A stretch of 64,000 nucleotides of DNA from Psychrobacter sp. I-STPA10 (lineage in GTDB: Bacteria > Pseudomonadota > Gammaproteobacteria > Pseudomonadales > Moraxellaceae). The notes below the pieces were generated by a model. The model saw nothing but the letters and a program-made list of their open reading frames with translations. It was not told the DNA's origin and ran no database searches. The number at the start of each line of letters is the position of its first letter. Positions within the stretch are counted from its first letter, which is position 1. The stretch is taken from the NCBI RefSeq assembly GCF_021012795.1, contig NZ_VFYU01000012.1:62001-126000 (forward strand), in the 5' to 3' direction. Made by a program: the position numbers and the translations under genes. Below are positions 1-9,835 of this stretch, piece by piece.

Positions 1-125
1 GTATTTTAGAAGTCACATATAACACTATATTTAGAGTAGAAATTATTGACAGCCAAATCCCAAAATGAAATAATATTTTTTTTAATATAGGCATAACCAA
101 CCACCCTAGTAAGTTAAATAAAAAT

Positions 126-1964
126 TTATTTTAATTCGATACTCTCAACACCTATCAGCTTATTAAGTATACTATAGTGTTGAATACTAGGATTAATAAT
201 CTGATTTCCCTGTTTTATGGTAGGATACTGGGGGCTAGATCCTCTCCAACCTAACTCCGACGAAAAAATTATATTTTCCAATGGATTGATATCATAATAG
301 TTGTTTTCATTAATATTATAAATAATGAAATCCTCATTATTATTAGGTATATAACAATATTTGATGTAGTTAATAAGGTTTGTTTTAAAATAAGAGTACT
401 TGCTGTCTTTATTCTTTTGGTATTTTTCAATATTCTCAATTAGGTTTCTATTTTTACCTAGCATTTGAATTTGAAGATTTTTTGATCTAGCATTAATTTC
501 ACTCTGACTATCTATAATGATACTATTATGTATATTTGCTAAGTTAGCCTTTATCTTGTTATATTGATCAATGGTTCTACGGTGCTTTATTAATAATAAA
601 ATTAAAGAGATTACTATCATTAAAAATAAGCTTATGAGTAATACTGGAATAAGATATTGATATTGTATGGGTAAATATGTAATTGGCTGAAATAGCAACG
701 ATGTATTATTTGTGGCATATAAGAGTATAAATAATATAATAAATATAGAGGATACCAAAGTCACATATAATACAGTAGTTGTTGGTCGCAAACGTAATGT
801 ATCAATCATTACTTCTCTATTATTTTGCTGCCAATCTTTTAATGTTTTTTCAAAACTTATTATATGTCTAGAAAAATGATTATTATCCTCTGTTTCACTA
901 AGCGTCTGTTTATGTATAGCAATACTTTCATCAATTATACTTTTTATACAAGACAGCTTCTTTTGATTTGAGTTTGACTCAAAATCTTTTAATTTAGGAT
1001 TACCATCTAGTGAATTAGCTAGCTGCTGAATAGATTGTTGCTGTTGAACTTGATTTAATGCTGCTAAACAGTTTTCATAATCTTCGTTTAACTTAGTCTC
1101 AAAATTATGACAACTTGCTAAAGTCTTCTTAATTTCACTATCAAACCACTCCTCAACTTTTCTCTCATCGAGTATTGGATGATAAAAGTAAGAAATATCT
1201 ATGTCATTTATTATAAACTCTGGCAACTGAGTTTCGATAGTTTGTGCAATGTTTAGTGAATAAAAACTATTATTATCTAAATTATATACATATCTATCAT
1301 AAGTATCAGACCTTCCAATAAAATCTCTAACTGCTTGATAATATTGCTGCATATAACTCACTGCATCAAATAGTATCTGTTGACTGGATTTTAAATAAAG
1401 CTCTTGGTATAAGTTTACTGTTCCAACATGTCCCAATATATTATTTTGATATTTTAAAAAAACCAATGCCATTGGCAACATAAATCTATTAGCAATATTC
1501 GTTTGATTATGAGGATTTAAGAGTGTTTTTATTACTACTGGAGGCAGATAAGATATATCTTCTTCATAAGGAACACTATATGTAATTTCTGTATAGCTGT
1601 CTATACGACCTAATAATGGAAGTGGCAACCATACTAAAGGCTTTATTTTTATCAAACCTGAGCGCAGACTATCTTTAATGATACTTGGTATATTATTGAG
1701 TAAATCACTCCCTAAATAATCATTCAAATTTAAGACATTATAATCATTATTGTTGTACTCATCTATTTCATATAAAAACCAAAATTCAATTGGCATATGT
1801 TGATGTTGTATACAGTAGTGCACTAAATTACAACATTCTCTCCAAGCAGTTTTATTAATTTCTGCTGGAGAGAATATCAAAAATCCATCTGAACATTCAC
1901 TATTTAAATGTGGACTAAATTTATCTAGTTTTCCATCTATATCGAAAACTACTATTTTTCTCAT
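126..1964 (-). CDS. Unrecognised two-TM membrane protein, third gene of the tubulin-like/VWA operon
   Basis: A 612-aa protein I do not recognise. Residues 1-380 look soluble and Asn/Tyr/Gln-rich, with a helical, probably coiled-coil stretch around 270-380. Two hydrophobic segments follow at about 398-417 and 437-459, then a charged region to about 530 and a C-terminal tail. There is no signal peptide. The topology is therefore a large N-domain, a TM hairpin and a C-domain, both ends probably cytoplasmic. It starts 3 bp after the stop of the tubulin-like gene, so the two are almost certainly co-transcribed and probably translationally coupled. The N-terminus contains FDIDG, which resembles HAD motif I, but I see no other HAD motifs. 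Very AT-rich, like the rest of the operon. I infer it is the membrane partner of the tubulin-like protein; no function is established. Confidence 0.8.
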   Translation of the reverse strand: MRKIVVFDIDGKLDKFSPHLNSECSDGFLIFSPAEINKTAWRECCNLVHYCIQHQHMPIEFWFLYEIDEYNNNDYNVLNLNDYLGSDLLNNIPSIIKDSLRSGLIKIKPLVWLPLPLLGRIDSYTEITYSVPYEEDISYLPPVVIKTLLNPHNQTNIANRFMLPMALVFLKYQNNILGHVGTVNLYQELYLKSSQQILFDAVSYMQQYYQAVRDFIGRSDTYDRYVYNLDNNSFYSLNIAQTIETQLPEFIINDIDISYFYHPILDERKVEEWFDSEIKKTLASCHNFETKLNEDYENCLAALNQVQQQQSIQQLANSLDGNPKLKDFESNSNQKKLSCIKSIIDESIAIHKQTLSETEDNNHFSRHIISFEKTLKDWQQNNREVMIDTLRLRPTTTVLYVTLVSSIFIILFILLYATNNTSLLFQPITYLPIQYQYLIPVLLISLFLMIVISLILLLIKHRRTIDQYNKIKANLANIHNSIIIDSQSEINARSKNLQIQMLGKNRNLIENIEKYQKNKDSKYSYFKTNLINYIKYCYIPNNNEDFIIYNINENNYYDINPLENIIFSSELGWRGSSPQYPTIKQGNQIINPSIQHYSILNKLIGVESIELK

Positions 1965-1967
1965 ACT

Positions 1968-4900
1968 CTAGTCCATATAATTATCAATGTATGTCAATAC
2001 ATTATTAACGTATGATTCACTTGTTTTATCTTGTAAACCTACCACGTCTAACTTTAAGCGATTCATTACATTATTAAAGGTCTGTTTGGTTAGATTATTT
2101 TCATATCTTGAGCTTATCGTGTTATAAATACTCTTTAATAAAACATTAATTAAAGTCATCTGTCTATCTCGACCTATATTCAAATCTGTGGTCTGAGAAG
2201 GAACCTCATAAATTAACTCTAGCAACGCTACAGCATGCTTAATAATTGGAGCAGCTTCAGGTTTTTTATGCAAGTCTTTTAAGCGTTGCTCTTCCCTATC
2301 TTTAATTTCTTGCACTAGATGATAATTAACTGCAAATACATCTACTAAGTTAAATAATGTTGCTTCAGCTGCTTTTCTATTTAGACCTGGAATAGGTACA
2401 GGATGCCCTTTACTAACATTCCAATGCCATAATGCAATCAAATCAAATTTTAATGAAAAAACTAATGGTTTTTCATTATCATCTAAACGATAGGCTTCAT
2501 TTAATAATGTGGCTTCAAAGATACTTTCAATTGCTTTTTCTTGTTTTATATCATCTACTTCTGGCAGAAAAGCAGGCGAATCCCAATGATCATCTAAATG
2601 AGGGGTAGTAGATTTTCTAGGTACTTTTCTAGAAGCTGCTACTCTTTGCTCATAAGCAAGTCGATAAACACCATTCTCATCACCAATATCACTAATATCT
2701 ACCGCACACAAACCATACTTCATCGCAAGTTTACTAATTTTATATTCTGAAAACCCACTATTCACAAATGGTTTACCAATAATAGCTTCAATATTATTAG
2801 GTGTCCACGCATCTCGAACATCAGGGTGCATACAGACAAAGTTAAAATCCTCTCCTTGTGAACCAGTTTTAAGATTAATGAGAGGTACTGCTAATGCATT
2901 CAATTTATTAATATAACTTTGTAACTGATAAGCAGGCTCTATATCACTTGGTATTGCTCCCATTCGTTGATCTATTTCTAGTTCTTTTCTAATAGCTTCA
3001 GAGACATTCATATTAATGTTGTCAGATTTCGCTATCTCTTGTTTACACCAACTTAAAACATAATTTTCAAAAACTTCACTAACCCATTTAGTCGATTGCT
3101 TTGGTGGTAGTTGATCAATATACTGCTTACCTTTTTGTTTATAAATAGAAGTGTATATTTGTTTTGAAATATCTGCTGGGAACTGATTATTCGCTTTTTG
3201 TGTCTTTTCAATTTCCCACAACTTTTCTTTAATACTTTTACTGGCGAGTACATATACTACAGTTGGATTAGTTTTATTATCATGTTGACTGGCAAGCTTG
3301 TTGATTGTCTGTTTATTTTGGTTAACCACATTTTCTAAACGATTGAACCAAATACGCCAAGTTTCAGCAAAATCTTCTAGATAACCTAATAGTGTTTCAT
3401 AGCAATCAATCTGTACTAATAGCCTTGCATTTAATTCGATATTATTTTTTTGTGCTTTAGATTTACTTTCATATTCTTCTGCAAATCTTTTAAGATCACC
3501 TTTTAAACGACTCCAAACACCTGTACTTTCTCTTGCTTTATCTACTGCTGACTCTATAGCCTCCGTTTTAGGATTATCATAAACTATACTATAATTATCA
3601 AGATTCTCTTCGGTCTTAACTTGTCGAGATTTACACTCTTGTAATTTAGCTGTTAAAATTTGGATAGATTCACATAAGAAATAGCGCATAGCAAGAGGAT
3701 GCATAGCCTCAGACTGAGATAATAACCATGTATTTAACTGAATCTCTTGTTGAGGCAATACATCCATATTTTTTTGATAAGGTGACCATATGACCTCTTT
3801 AGCGACCGCTAATCCTGAGTTTTGTACTCGCTGTTCCATCTCTTTTTGGTAGCGTGATAATGCTTGCTCATAGCCCCTAACTTGTGGTTCAACATTTTCT
3901 GAGTCTTTTAGAGCATCTAAATTCAGCACCAACATTTTGTTTTTCTCATCAACTGCTTGTGCTACGATCTCTTCAAGACGCTTTGCAATTTTATTTAGCC
4001 ACAATATATGTTTAACTTCAGTACGTTCCCCTCTTTCATTAAGCACATGTAAATCATTATATATATGACGATAAAATGGAGTTGGCTTTTGTACTTCACA
4101 TTTTTCACGAACAAGCTCAGTAAAGCGTTTATTTTGATCAGGAATTTCTTGCAAAATACCTTCTTTGCGTAAGCTCTCTACTCGACGTACCTCTTCTAAT
4201 ATTTGTTCATCTATTTCTAGCCAATCAGCAGATATACCATCAATTGCCCAACGTAGCGACATATACTCAATCATATCTTTTATAGGATATTCTATGCTCG
4301 CCACTCCCGCTGAGGAATAATTTGAGCGATTACCTGAAGCAATATGATGATTAATGAGATTATCAGTTTGTGAACCAATACCACCTTTACCAATCAATGG
4401 AGAAAATAAATGCAGCCTTATTGTATCAAAAGCATTTTCAATATAATTGTTTTTACTGTTAATATTACCACCTTTAGCATCTGCATAATCAAATAATGTG
4501 ACCACATCAAAAGGTGGTGTACCTATACCAATTTCAACAGCATCAGTTTGGTTTGGTTGATATTCTAAAGCGATGGGATATAACGTCTTACTACCACTTA
4601 TGGTATTGTTTTGGCTAGTTCTTATTGCACATACAGCATCCAACTCTTTGAGCGAGGCATAGCCATTTGCTCGAACATTTTCTACTAAACTTTGGCTATT
4701 GTAGTCACCAGATTGAATAAAAACCTCTGGCATAACAATAAAGCTGCGAACAGTAATACCCGTTACTCCTTTTTGTTCAAAAAATGCTCTAATATATAAC
4801 GCCAACTGTAAAAAACATCCTGACCCTGTACCGCCTGCAATTGAATTAATCATAACAATACGGGCAGGCTCCACTAGTTGTTGATCCCTTCTAGCCAAAA

Positions 4901-5336
4901 GCCGTTGTAATTTGTTATTTAAAATATTAATTCGATTACTTTTTATCGTATCTAACATAGCAAGGCGAGAAATACTACGCACCTGTGCCGCCCCCTCCGG
5001 CATAATCTTATATCCTAAGAAACCATCTAATAAATCAACTGGAAACCATTGCTCCACACCTTTACTAACTCGTAATCTATTAACACAAGACATCACCACT
5101 TCATTCGGACTGGTTTGAATCATAGAGTTACTATTTTTTAATGTCTCATATATATCCTCTTTTAATTCATGTACGTCTGTATCTAATACCACAGCTTCGA
5201 CATATTTTTTTTGTTCATCAGAGAGCTCCTCATAAAGGCTATTGGCCATATAACAACCAAGCCCTCCTAAACCAATAATTAAAGTAGGTGCATCACTAAT
5301 AAACTCATGTATATTACGATTAGTATTATCTGACAT
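1968..5336 (-). CDS. Tubulin/FtsZ-like GTPase-domain protein (Tubulin_2-type, large)
   Basis: A 1122-aa protein whose first ~180 residues carry the nucleotide-binding loops of the FtsZ/tubulin superfamily. These are a Gly-rich T1 loop (GLGGLG, residues 22-27), a T2-like LDTD (51-54) and the signature T4 loop AGGTGSG (167-173), preceded by a hydrophobic beta strand (IVMINSI). I could not place a convincing T7 catalytic loop. The rest is far longer than FtsZ (about 380 aa) and rich in charged helices, with probable coiled coils around residues 370-520 and 600-700. No signal peptide or TM segment, so probably cytoplasmic. A good ribosome site (AAGGAT) precedes the ATG. It lies 45 bp after the VWA gene and 3 bp before the membrane-protein gene. 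By family resemblance it is a predicted cytoskeletal or membrane-remodelling GTPase; polymerisation and GTP binding are inferred. Confidence 0.88.
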   Translation of the reverse strand: MSDNTNRNIHEFISDAPTLIIGLGGLGCYMANSLYEELSDEQKKYVEAVVLDTDVHELKEDIYETLKNSNSMIQTSPNEVVMSCVNRLRVSKGVEQWFPVDLLDGFLGYKIMPEGAAQVRSISRLAMLDTIKSNRINILNNKLQRLLARRDQQLVEPARIVMINSIAGGTGSGCFLQLALYIRAFFEQKGVTGITVRSFIVMPEVFIQSGDYNSQSLVENVRANGYASLKELDAVCAIRTSQNNTISGSKTLYPIALEYQPNQTDAVEIGIGTPPFDVVTLFDYADAKGGNINSKNNYIENAFDTIRLHLFSPLIGKGGIGSQTDNLINHHIASGNRSNYSSAGVASIEYPIKDMIEYMSLRWAIDGISADWLEIDEQILEEVRRVESLRKEGILQEIPDQNKRFTELVREKCEVQKPTPFYRHIYNDLHVLNERGERTEVKHILWLNKIAKRLEEIVAQAVDEKNKMLVLNLDALKDSENVEPQVRGYEQALSRYQKEMEQRVQNSGLAVAKEVIWSPYQKNMDVLPQQEIQLNTWLLSQSEAMHPLAMRYFLCESIQILTAKLQECKSRQVKTEENLDNYSIVYDNPKTEAIESAVDKARESTGVWSRLKGDLKRFAEEYESKSKAQKNNIELNARLLVQIDCYETLLGYLEDFAETWRIWFNRLENVVNQNKQTINKLASQHDNKTNPTVVYVLASKSIKEKLWEIEKTQKANNQFPADISKQIYTSIYKQKGKQYIDQLPPKQSTKWVSEVFENYVLSWCKQEIAKSDNINMNVSEAIRKELEIDQRMGAIPSDIEPAYQLQSYINKLNALAVPLINLKTGSQGEDFNFVCMHPDVRDAWTPNNIEAIIGKPFVNSGFSEYKISKLAMKYGLCAVDISDIGDENGVYRLAYEQRVAASRKVPRKSTTPHLDDHWDSPAFLPEVDDIKQEKAIESIFEATLLNEAYRLDDNEKPLVFSLKFDLIALWHWNVSKGHPVPIPGLNRKAAEATLFNLVDVFAVNYHLVQEIKDREEQRLKDLHKKPEAAPIIKHAVALLELIYEVPSQTTDLNIGRDRQMTLINVLLKSIYNTISSRYENNLTKQTFNNVMNRLKLDVVGLQDKTSESYVNNVLTYIDNYMD

Positions 5337-5381
5337 ATTTTTTTATCCTTAATTAGGTTGTTTTTGATATAAATATAAGCT

Positions 5382-7550
5382 TTAAAAATAACTATTACTT
5401 GGCCAGTTTGGGGTCGTTGAACTAGTTGTATACTGCATACGGTATTCAGGTGTATTATAATTAACCCCTTCTTTTACAATAAGACCACCATCATCTAGTC
5501 GTACGTCTGCCTGTACCTTAGCATCTGGATCATACATCCAATTACTTATACTGTGTTTTTCCTCCAAAGACTTACCACTTACTAGCACTGAATGTCCACT
5601 GCGACCTACTGCATAAAAAGTAATACCATTTATAGATTTACTTTCACGTTTACTAGGCCATAACCAACGTTTTAATAGATCTTTGCTTCGAACTAAAGGC
5701 TCACTATTTCTAAAACCATCACGTTCAATATGAACTCTAGCCTTTCTACCAAAGCGATCTTTAGTAAAAATTATCCTAAATAGATAAGCTAAAAGTAATA
5801 AAAATCCAATGAGTACTACAAAAGGACAGCCATATAGCCACCAATACTTTTGTATACCACTCGGCAAACGCCACTCATAGCTTAAATTATTTGGATACTT
5901 GATAGTGTCATATTTATTATTTGTATTTACAGATAATATAAAATTACCTATATAAGCTTGAGGGCGAGACCATATAAAAGCACAACAAGTCGTTTTGGGG
6001 GTAAATACCACTTTAGAATCTATTATTTGCATTTGCCAACGATCTTGGTCATATTTCCAGTTCCAAGACTCAATCTCATTTTGGCTAACGGCTTTACCAT
6101 CAATCAAAATACTAAAGGTCATTGCATCTTCATTGCTTAACTCATTAATATTTCGCACCCACATCAAATCACTATCTAACTTTGTTTCATTGACTATCTC
6201 AACTTCACGTTCACAATTAATTGGTTGAATATTAATCGTATCGCTTTGAAAGTTAAAATAACCTGGAAATTTAGCATAAGGATTTAGTAAAACTTGATTT
6301 TGAGCTGTTAGTATAGTTGTAAAAACACCTGTGGATTTATCATAAGTAGAGAGTAATGGCTGATTACCATTGGCAAAGCCAACTTCAAATTTGCTGCTAT
6401 CATTGGTATATTTGAGCAATGAATTATTATTATTATCTGTGAGAGAAGACTGAAGCCTAATATTCTGTCCCATACAAACTTCATAGAAGCCACTAGCATT
6501 TTTTGCAATGGGTTGCAACTTATCATCTACAACATTCACATTCAGCTTTGCTGCCACTTCAGGTAAGATTGCTAACTCTATAGAATTAATACTACCATCA
6601 AACTCAATAACTGCTTTTTCATCACCTAGGTCTATTGGCTGCTCAAAATCTAAATGCGTCACTGTTCCATATTTATGTATCTGATTATTATCTTTTCGTG
6701 ATTTAATTTGATAGTTAATATTATTCAGAGCTCTATTACCAGCATTAGATTGTAAATAAGCCTTATCAACCTTAATATTATTCTCACCTTGGCTCACAAC
6801 GACCATACTACGTAATGGAAAAATAGACTGAACGAGTACTTTACTACCTTGTTTATTAAATTTTAGACCATTTGGATCTCTATCTGTTAGCTTGGCTGCC
6901 AATATTTCCATTTGTTTGGGTAGTTGTGATGCTTTAGGAATAATAATTTTCTCACCCGCTACTTCTTTGACCCATAAATCTGCTAGCTGTTCATTTGCTC
7001 CTTCCTCAATTAACACAAATGAAGTTTTGATACCTGCTCTTTTTATTAATTCCATGTCAGGTTTTAATAATTTTTCATAGTCTTTCTGAGTAAGCCCCTT
7101 ATCTGGATCATCTTCTCCTTGCATTTCACCATCAGTAATGACAATTAACCATTTAGCAGGTTTATTAGATTTATCTAAGGCTTGTAGAAGTGTAGAAATA
7201 CCTGCATAAGGAGTACCACCATCTGGGATTGGCTCTTGTTGCATACTCAAAATAAAATGATTGATCTCATTTTGGCCTTGAATCAGTTGGAAATTTTGAG
7301 GACTGTTTGTTTTAGCAACATACAACTCATCATCGACTGAAATAAGTCCAGACAATAACTGCATTGAATAGTTAGCAGCAAGCCATCTAGTTTCTGGACC
7401 TTTCATACTACCTGAAACATCATAATATATAGCAACGGCTTTACCAGTATTGCTAGTATTTGCCTTTACTGTTGTAGATAAGCCAAAACCAAGCAAAACA
7501 AGTAAAAATAAATTAATCAAAAGTTGCTGACTTGTGAGTTGACTGATCAT
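5382..7550 (-). CDS. VWA-domain protein, exported and anchored by one C-terminal TM
   Basis: A 722-aa protein. Residues 1-30 form a Sec signal peptide ending VKA. A VWA domain follows at about 37-225, with the MIDAS motif DVSGS (D44, S46, S48), a Thr in DGGTPYAG and the later ITDGE motif. A long, probably beta-rich extracytoplasmic region (about 230-560) contains several Cys. One TM helix lies at about 573-594, and a 126-residue cytoplasmic tail follows. The intact MIDAS predicts metal-dependent ligand binding. It is the first gene of the operon; AAGGA sits just before the ATG. The tail could meet the cytoplasmic tubulin-like protein, while the VWA domain senses or binds something in the periplasm. 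This link is inferred from gene order and topology. The VWA call is strong; the biological role is unknown. Confidence 0.88.
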   Translation of the reverse strand: MISQLTSQQLLINLFLLVLLGFGLSTTVKANTSNTGKAVAIYYDVSGSMKGPETRWLAANYSMQLLSGLISVDDELYVAKTNSPQNFQLIQGQNEINHFILSMQQEPIPDGGTPYAGISTLLQALDKSNKPAKWLIVITDGEMQGEDDPDKGLTQKDYEKLLKPDMELIKRAGIKTSFVLIEEGANEQLADLWVKEVAGEKIIIPKASQLPKQMEILAAKLTDRDPNGLKFNKQGSKVLVQSIFPLRSMVVVSQGENNIKVDKAYLQSNAGNRALNNINYQIKSRKDNNQIHKYGTVTHLDFEQPIDLGDEKAVIEFDGSINSIELAILPEVAAKLNVNVVDDKLQPIAKNASGFYEVCMGQNIRLQSSLTDNNNNSLLKYTNDSSKFEVGFANGNQPLLSTYDKSTGVFTTILTAQNQVLLNPYAKFPGYFNFQSDTINIQPINCEREVEIVNETKLDSDLMWVRNINELSNEDAMTFSILIDGKAVSQNEIESWNWKYDQDRWQMQIIDSKVVFTPKTTCCAFIWSRPQAYIGNFILSVNTNNKYDTIKYPNNLSYEWRLPSGIQKYWWLYGCPFVVLIGFLLLLAYLFRIIFTKDRFGRKARVHIERDGFRNSEPLVRSKDLLKRWLWPSKRESKSINGITFYAVGRSGHSVLVSGKSLEEKHSISNWMYDPDAKVQADVRLDDGGLIVKEGVNYNTPEYRMQYTTSSTTPNWPSNSYF

Positions 7551-7793
7551 TATTGTCCTTAATAAATACCGGGATACTAAAAAGAAGGTTACTCTGACTT
7601 GCTTTAGCTTAACATTACCTTAAGTTTTTTTCTATTAAATATACTGCTTCATTTTTATATATGTAAAATTGTAAATAGCTTCAATTATGTTAACATGTGT
7701 TAACAATGTCAAGTTCAATACATACAAATCAACAACCCCTTTTGATTAGGAATAAAAGATAACAATAATCTAAGATTTAATGACTGCACCTTA

Positions 7794-8005
7794 GTGTCTG
7801 TTGAACACTCATCTTCATAAGAAAAATTGAGTTACTAATTTTAACAAGCAATGTCTTAATTAATTAGTCAAGGCAATAAACGCAGATAATTATTGGAATA
7901 ATAACCTATTTATTAATGCAGAATAAAGCCAATTTTTACATAAAAGAAAAAATAGCTATATCCCTTATGGATATTAGCCTAACGGGGTGAAAGTTCAACA
8001 GACCC
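7794..8005 (+). repeat. MITE-like inverted-repeat element, copy 1
   Basis: A 212-bp element flanked by TA on both sides (7792-7793 and 8006-8007). Its left end reads GTGTCTGTTGAAC and its right end GTTCAACAGACCC, giving inverted termini of about 17-18 bp with one or two mismatches. It has no coding capacity for a transposase. It matches three other copies in this window (39758-40033, 41219-41415, 42747-42959), has the same orientation as copy 3, and is the most diverged of the four. It lacks the nested palindromic insert seen in copies 2 and 3. A TA target duplication fits non-autonomous derivatives of IS630/mariner-like or some IS5-like elements; the parent element is not in the window. Confidence 0.85.
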
Positions 8006-8055
8006 TATAACAATAAAGTTAAAACTGAATATATAGAATTTCAAATTTTGTTATT

Positions 8056-8099
8056 AAAAAAGCTCTAGCCTAACAGTAACTGCTAGACCAGAGCTTTTT
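8056..8099. terminator. Intrinsic terminator, probably bidirectional
   Basis: AAAAAGCTCT and AGAGCTTTTT form the outer stem, with AGC/GCT pairing further in. Both strands have a run of T after the stem. It lies 44 bp beyond the stop of the 154-aa gene on the minus strand and is well placed to end that transcript. Confidence 0.8.
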
Positions 8100-8142
8100 G
8101 ATACAAACTCAAGTTTTTTATTACAAAACTAGATATAAATCA

Positions 8143-8607
8143 TTAATCAATATTACCAGACATAAACTTTATTATTGGGTCAATGCCCTCATACACAGGT
8201 GCTAGGGCAGACACCATATTATCCTCAGCCATTTCTTGATAGCTTTTAAAAGCGGCAGACTGATCATCTGTTATGTCACTTTCCTGACTTTGCTCTATCT
8301 CTTGCAGCTGCATCAGATCATCAAAATTCTGAAACTGGCACATATCATAAGACGGCTCTTGAATAGGCACGCCAATCAACTGTATATACCCCATACTGAG
8401 TAGGTATTCTAAATTAACTTTTTCAAGCATCTGTAGTCCGATATAGCGACTCATTTTATCATCGCTTTTTAATAACATACAAAACTGTCGCTCACGTCCC
8501 GTTAACTCTGTATTACAAAACTCTGTACTAGTAGCTAGTACTTTTAAACATTTTTTAGTACAACATATGTTCTGATTATTGAACAAATTGTCTGTATAAA
8601 TACTCAT
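8143..8607 (-). CDS. Unrecognised 154-aa cytoplasmic protein
   Basis: I do not recognise this protein. The N-terminal third has five Cys (two as an adjacent pair, ICCTKKC), followed by a predicted helical middle and an acidic, Gln/Glu/Asp-rich C-terminal half. It has no signal peptide or TM segment. A GAGG ribosome site lies 7 nt before the ATG, and a strong terminator follows the stop, so it is probably a real single-gene transcription unit. The Cys cluster could bind metal, but the spacing matches no motif I know. It lies in AT-rich DNA between the tubulin-like operon and modB, with a MITE next to it, so it may belong to the accessory segment. Confidence 0.65.
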   Translation of the reverse strand: MSIYTDNLFNNQNICCTKKCLKVLATSTEFCNTELTGRERQFCMLLKSDDKMSRYIGLQMLEKVNLEYLLSMGYIQLIGVPIQEPSYDMCQFQNFDDLMQLQEIEQSQESDITDDQSAAFKSYQEMAEDNMVSALAPVYEGIDPIIKFMSGNID

Positions 8608-9078
8608 AATAACCTCGATAGAGAAGGTAGATATCTAAGATTAGGATTTGCTTTGTGCAGTATCTACAACTTACAATTTACCATGAATATCTTTCAAAAT
8701 ATACATAAAAGTTATTAATAAAATTAAATTAATAAAAAAAAGTTTTTAATTAGTTGCATACCTCAATTTATAATTTACTCATATATATTTGATTATGTTA
8801 ATTTATTTTTTAAATATAAATGATTATTAATCATCATAAAACCATAAGTTATGGTTTATAGGAGATTTGTAACTGCTGAATATATTATCGCTGATTGATG
8901 CTCATACTGATAAAACCTGCTTAAAAAGCATCGTTATGATATAGAGAATATAAGTGAAATCGATAACAGAAATGAGTGTTGAAGTAGATGGTTAAAATAG
9001 ATAATTGAATAGATAACTCTGTTTTCAGATAGTTTTCAGATAAGAGTCATTTTATGCTCGTTTTCAGCCATACCAAGG
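8608..9078. other. Intergenic region between the 154-aa gene and modB; no gene seen
   Basis: This 471-bp stretch is extremely AT-rich at 8690-8840. I see no open frame with coding character and no modC, although modC often follows modB. It presumably contains the promoter of the 154-aa gene and the 3' end of the mod transcript. Duplicated fragments (AGATAACTC / AGATAGTTTTCAGATAA) occur near 9000-9045. Confidence 0.5.
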
Positions 9079-9801
9079 CTATTTATTATGCTGATTAAAA
9101 CTGGCAATCACTGCCACCATAACAACTGACAATAACACCAAAATGAGCGACATAGTATGAGCAACCTCATAGTTTAGCGCTTCAACCTGCTCATAAATAG
9201 CGATGGACACCACTTTGGTCTCCCCTGCAATACTTCCACCAATCATCAACACCACGCCAAACTCACCAATGGTATGGGCAAAACTAATCAAAGCCCCCAA
9301 AATAATACCGATACGGGCTTGCGGCAAAGCAACCCGCATAAAGCGTCGCCATGCCTGCGGCTCTAAAAGACGGGCAGCGTCATAGACACTTTGGGGTGTA
9401 CGCACAAATTGCGCATACACAGGCTGTACAAAAAAAGGTAAGGAGTAGATAACCGAGGCAATAACCAAACCTTCAAAGCTAAACGCCAATGAGCCAACAC
9501 CATGATTAACAAACCATCGCCCCACAACATAATTGGGGCTAAATAGTAATAGTAAATAAAACCCAATCACTGTTGGTGGTAATACTAAAGGTAAACTTAC
9601 CAGCCCTAATACCAATATCTTAAATTGCGCCAGTAGTTTTGACTGACTTTTTTTAGCTAGCCAATAAGAAAGAGGTGTCGCCAAAAATAACAAGCACAAG
9701 GTTGTCACTGTGGCTAATTTGATGCTTAACCACAGTGGCAATAGCATATCTACAATCTGTGCAGACGCTAATAATGGCAATGATAAAAAAGCGAAGAGCA
9801 T
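9079..9801 (-). CDS. modB: Molybdate ABC transporter permease ModB
   Basis: This 240-aa inner-membrane protein has about five to six TM helices. It carries the ABC permease EAA-type loop (YDAARLLEPQAWRRFMRVALPQARIGI) and the ModB-specific stretch around SFAHTIGEFGVVLMIGG and GETKVVSIAIYEQVE. It forms the channel through which molybdate bound by ModA is imported. Its length is near that of E. coli ModB (229 aa). modA lies upstream in the same direction with a 103-bp gap holding a terminator-like hairpin. No ATPase gene (modC) follows within the window, so the ATPase must be elsewhere or shared with another transporter. Confidence 0.92.
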   Translation of the reverse strand: MLFAFLSLPLLASAQIVDMLLPLWLSIKLATVTTLCLLFLATPLSYWLAKKSQSKLLAQFKILVLGLVSLPLVLPPTVIGFYLLLLFSPNYVVGRWFVNHGVGSLAFSFEGLVIASVIYSLPFFVQPVYAQFVRTPQSVYDAARLLEPQAWRRFMRVALPQARIGIILGALISFAHTIGEFGVVLMIGGSIAGETKVVSIAIYEQVEALNYEVAHTMSLILVLLSVVMVAVIASFNQHNK

Positions 9802-9835
9802 ACTACCCTTATATAATTAGCAAAGCATAAAATAA

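Larger units (their letters stand above)
7551..8142. other. AT-rich intergenic region upstream of the VWA operon
   Basis: This 592-bp stretch has no convincing gene. It contains the presumed promoter of the minus-strand VWA/tubulin-like operon, a MITE-like repeat (7794-8005) and a strong hairpin terminator (8056-8099). The segment 7660-7780 is very AT-rich and includes near-repeats of TTAACA. I could not assign a -35/-10 pair with confidence. Confidence 0.6.

Noticed and set aside
126-1964. FDIDG near the N-terminus taken as a HAD phosphatase motif
   Set aside because: Only motif I is suggested. The following Thr/Val pattern and motifs II-IV are absent, and the rest of the protein does not resemble a HAD enzyme.
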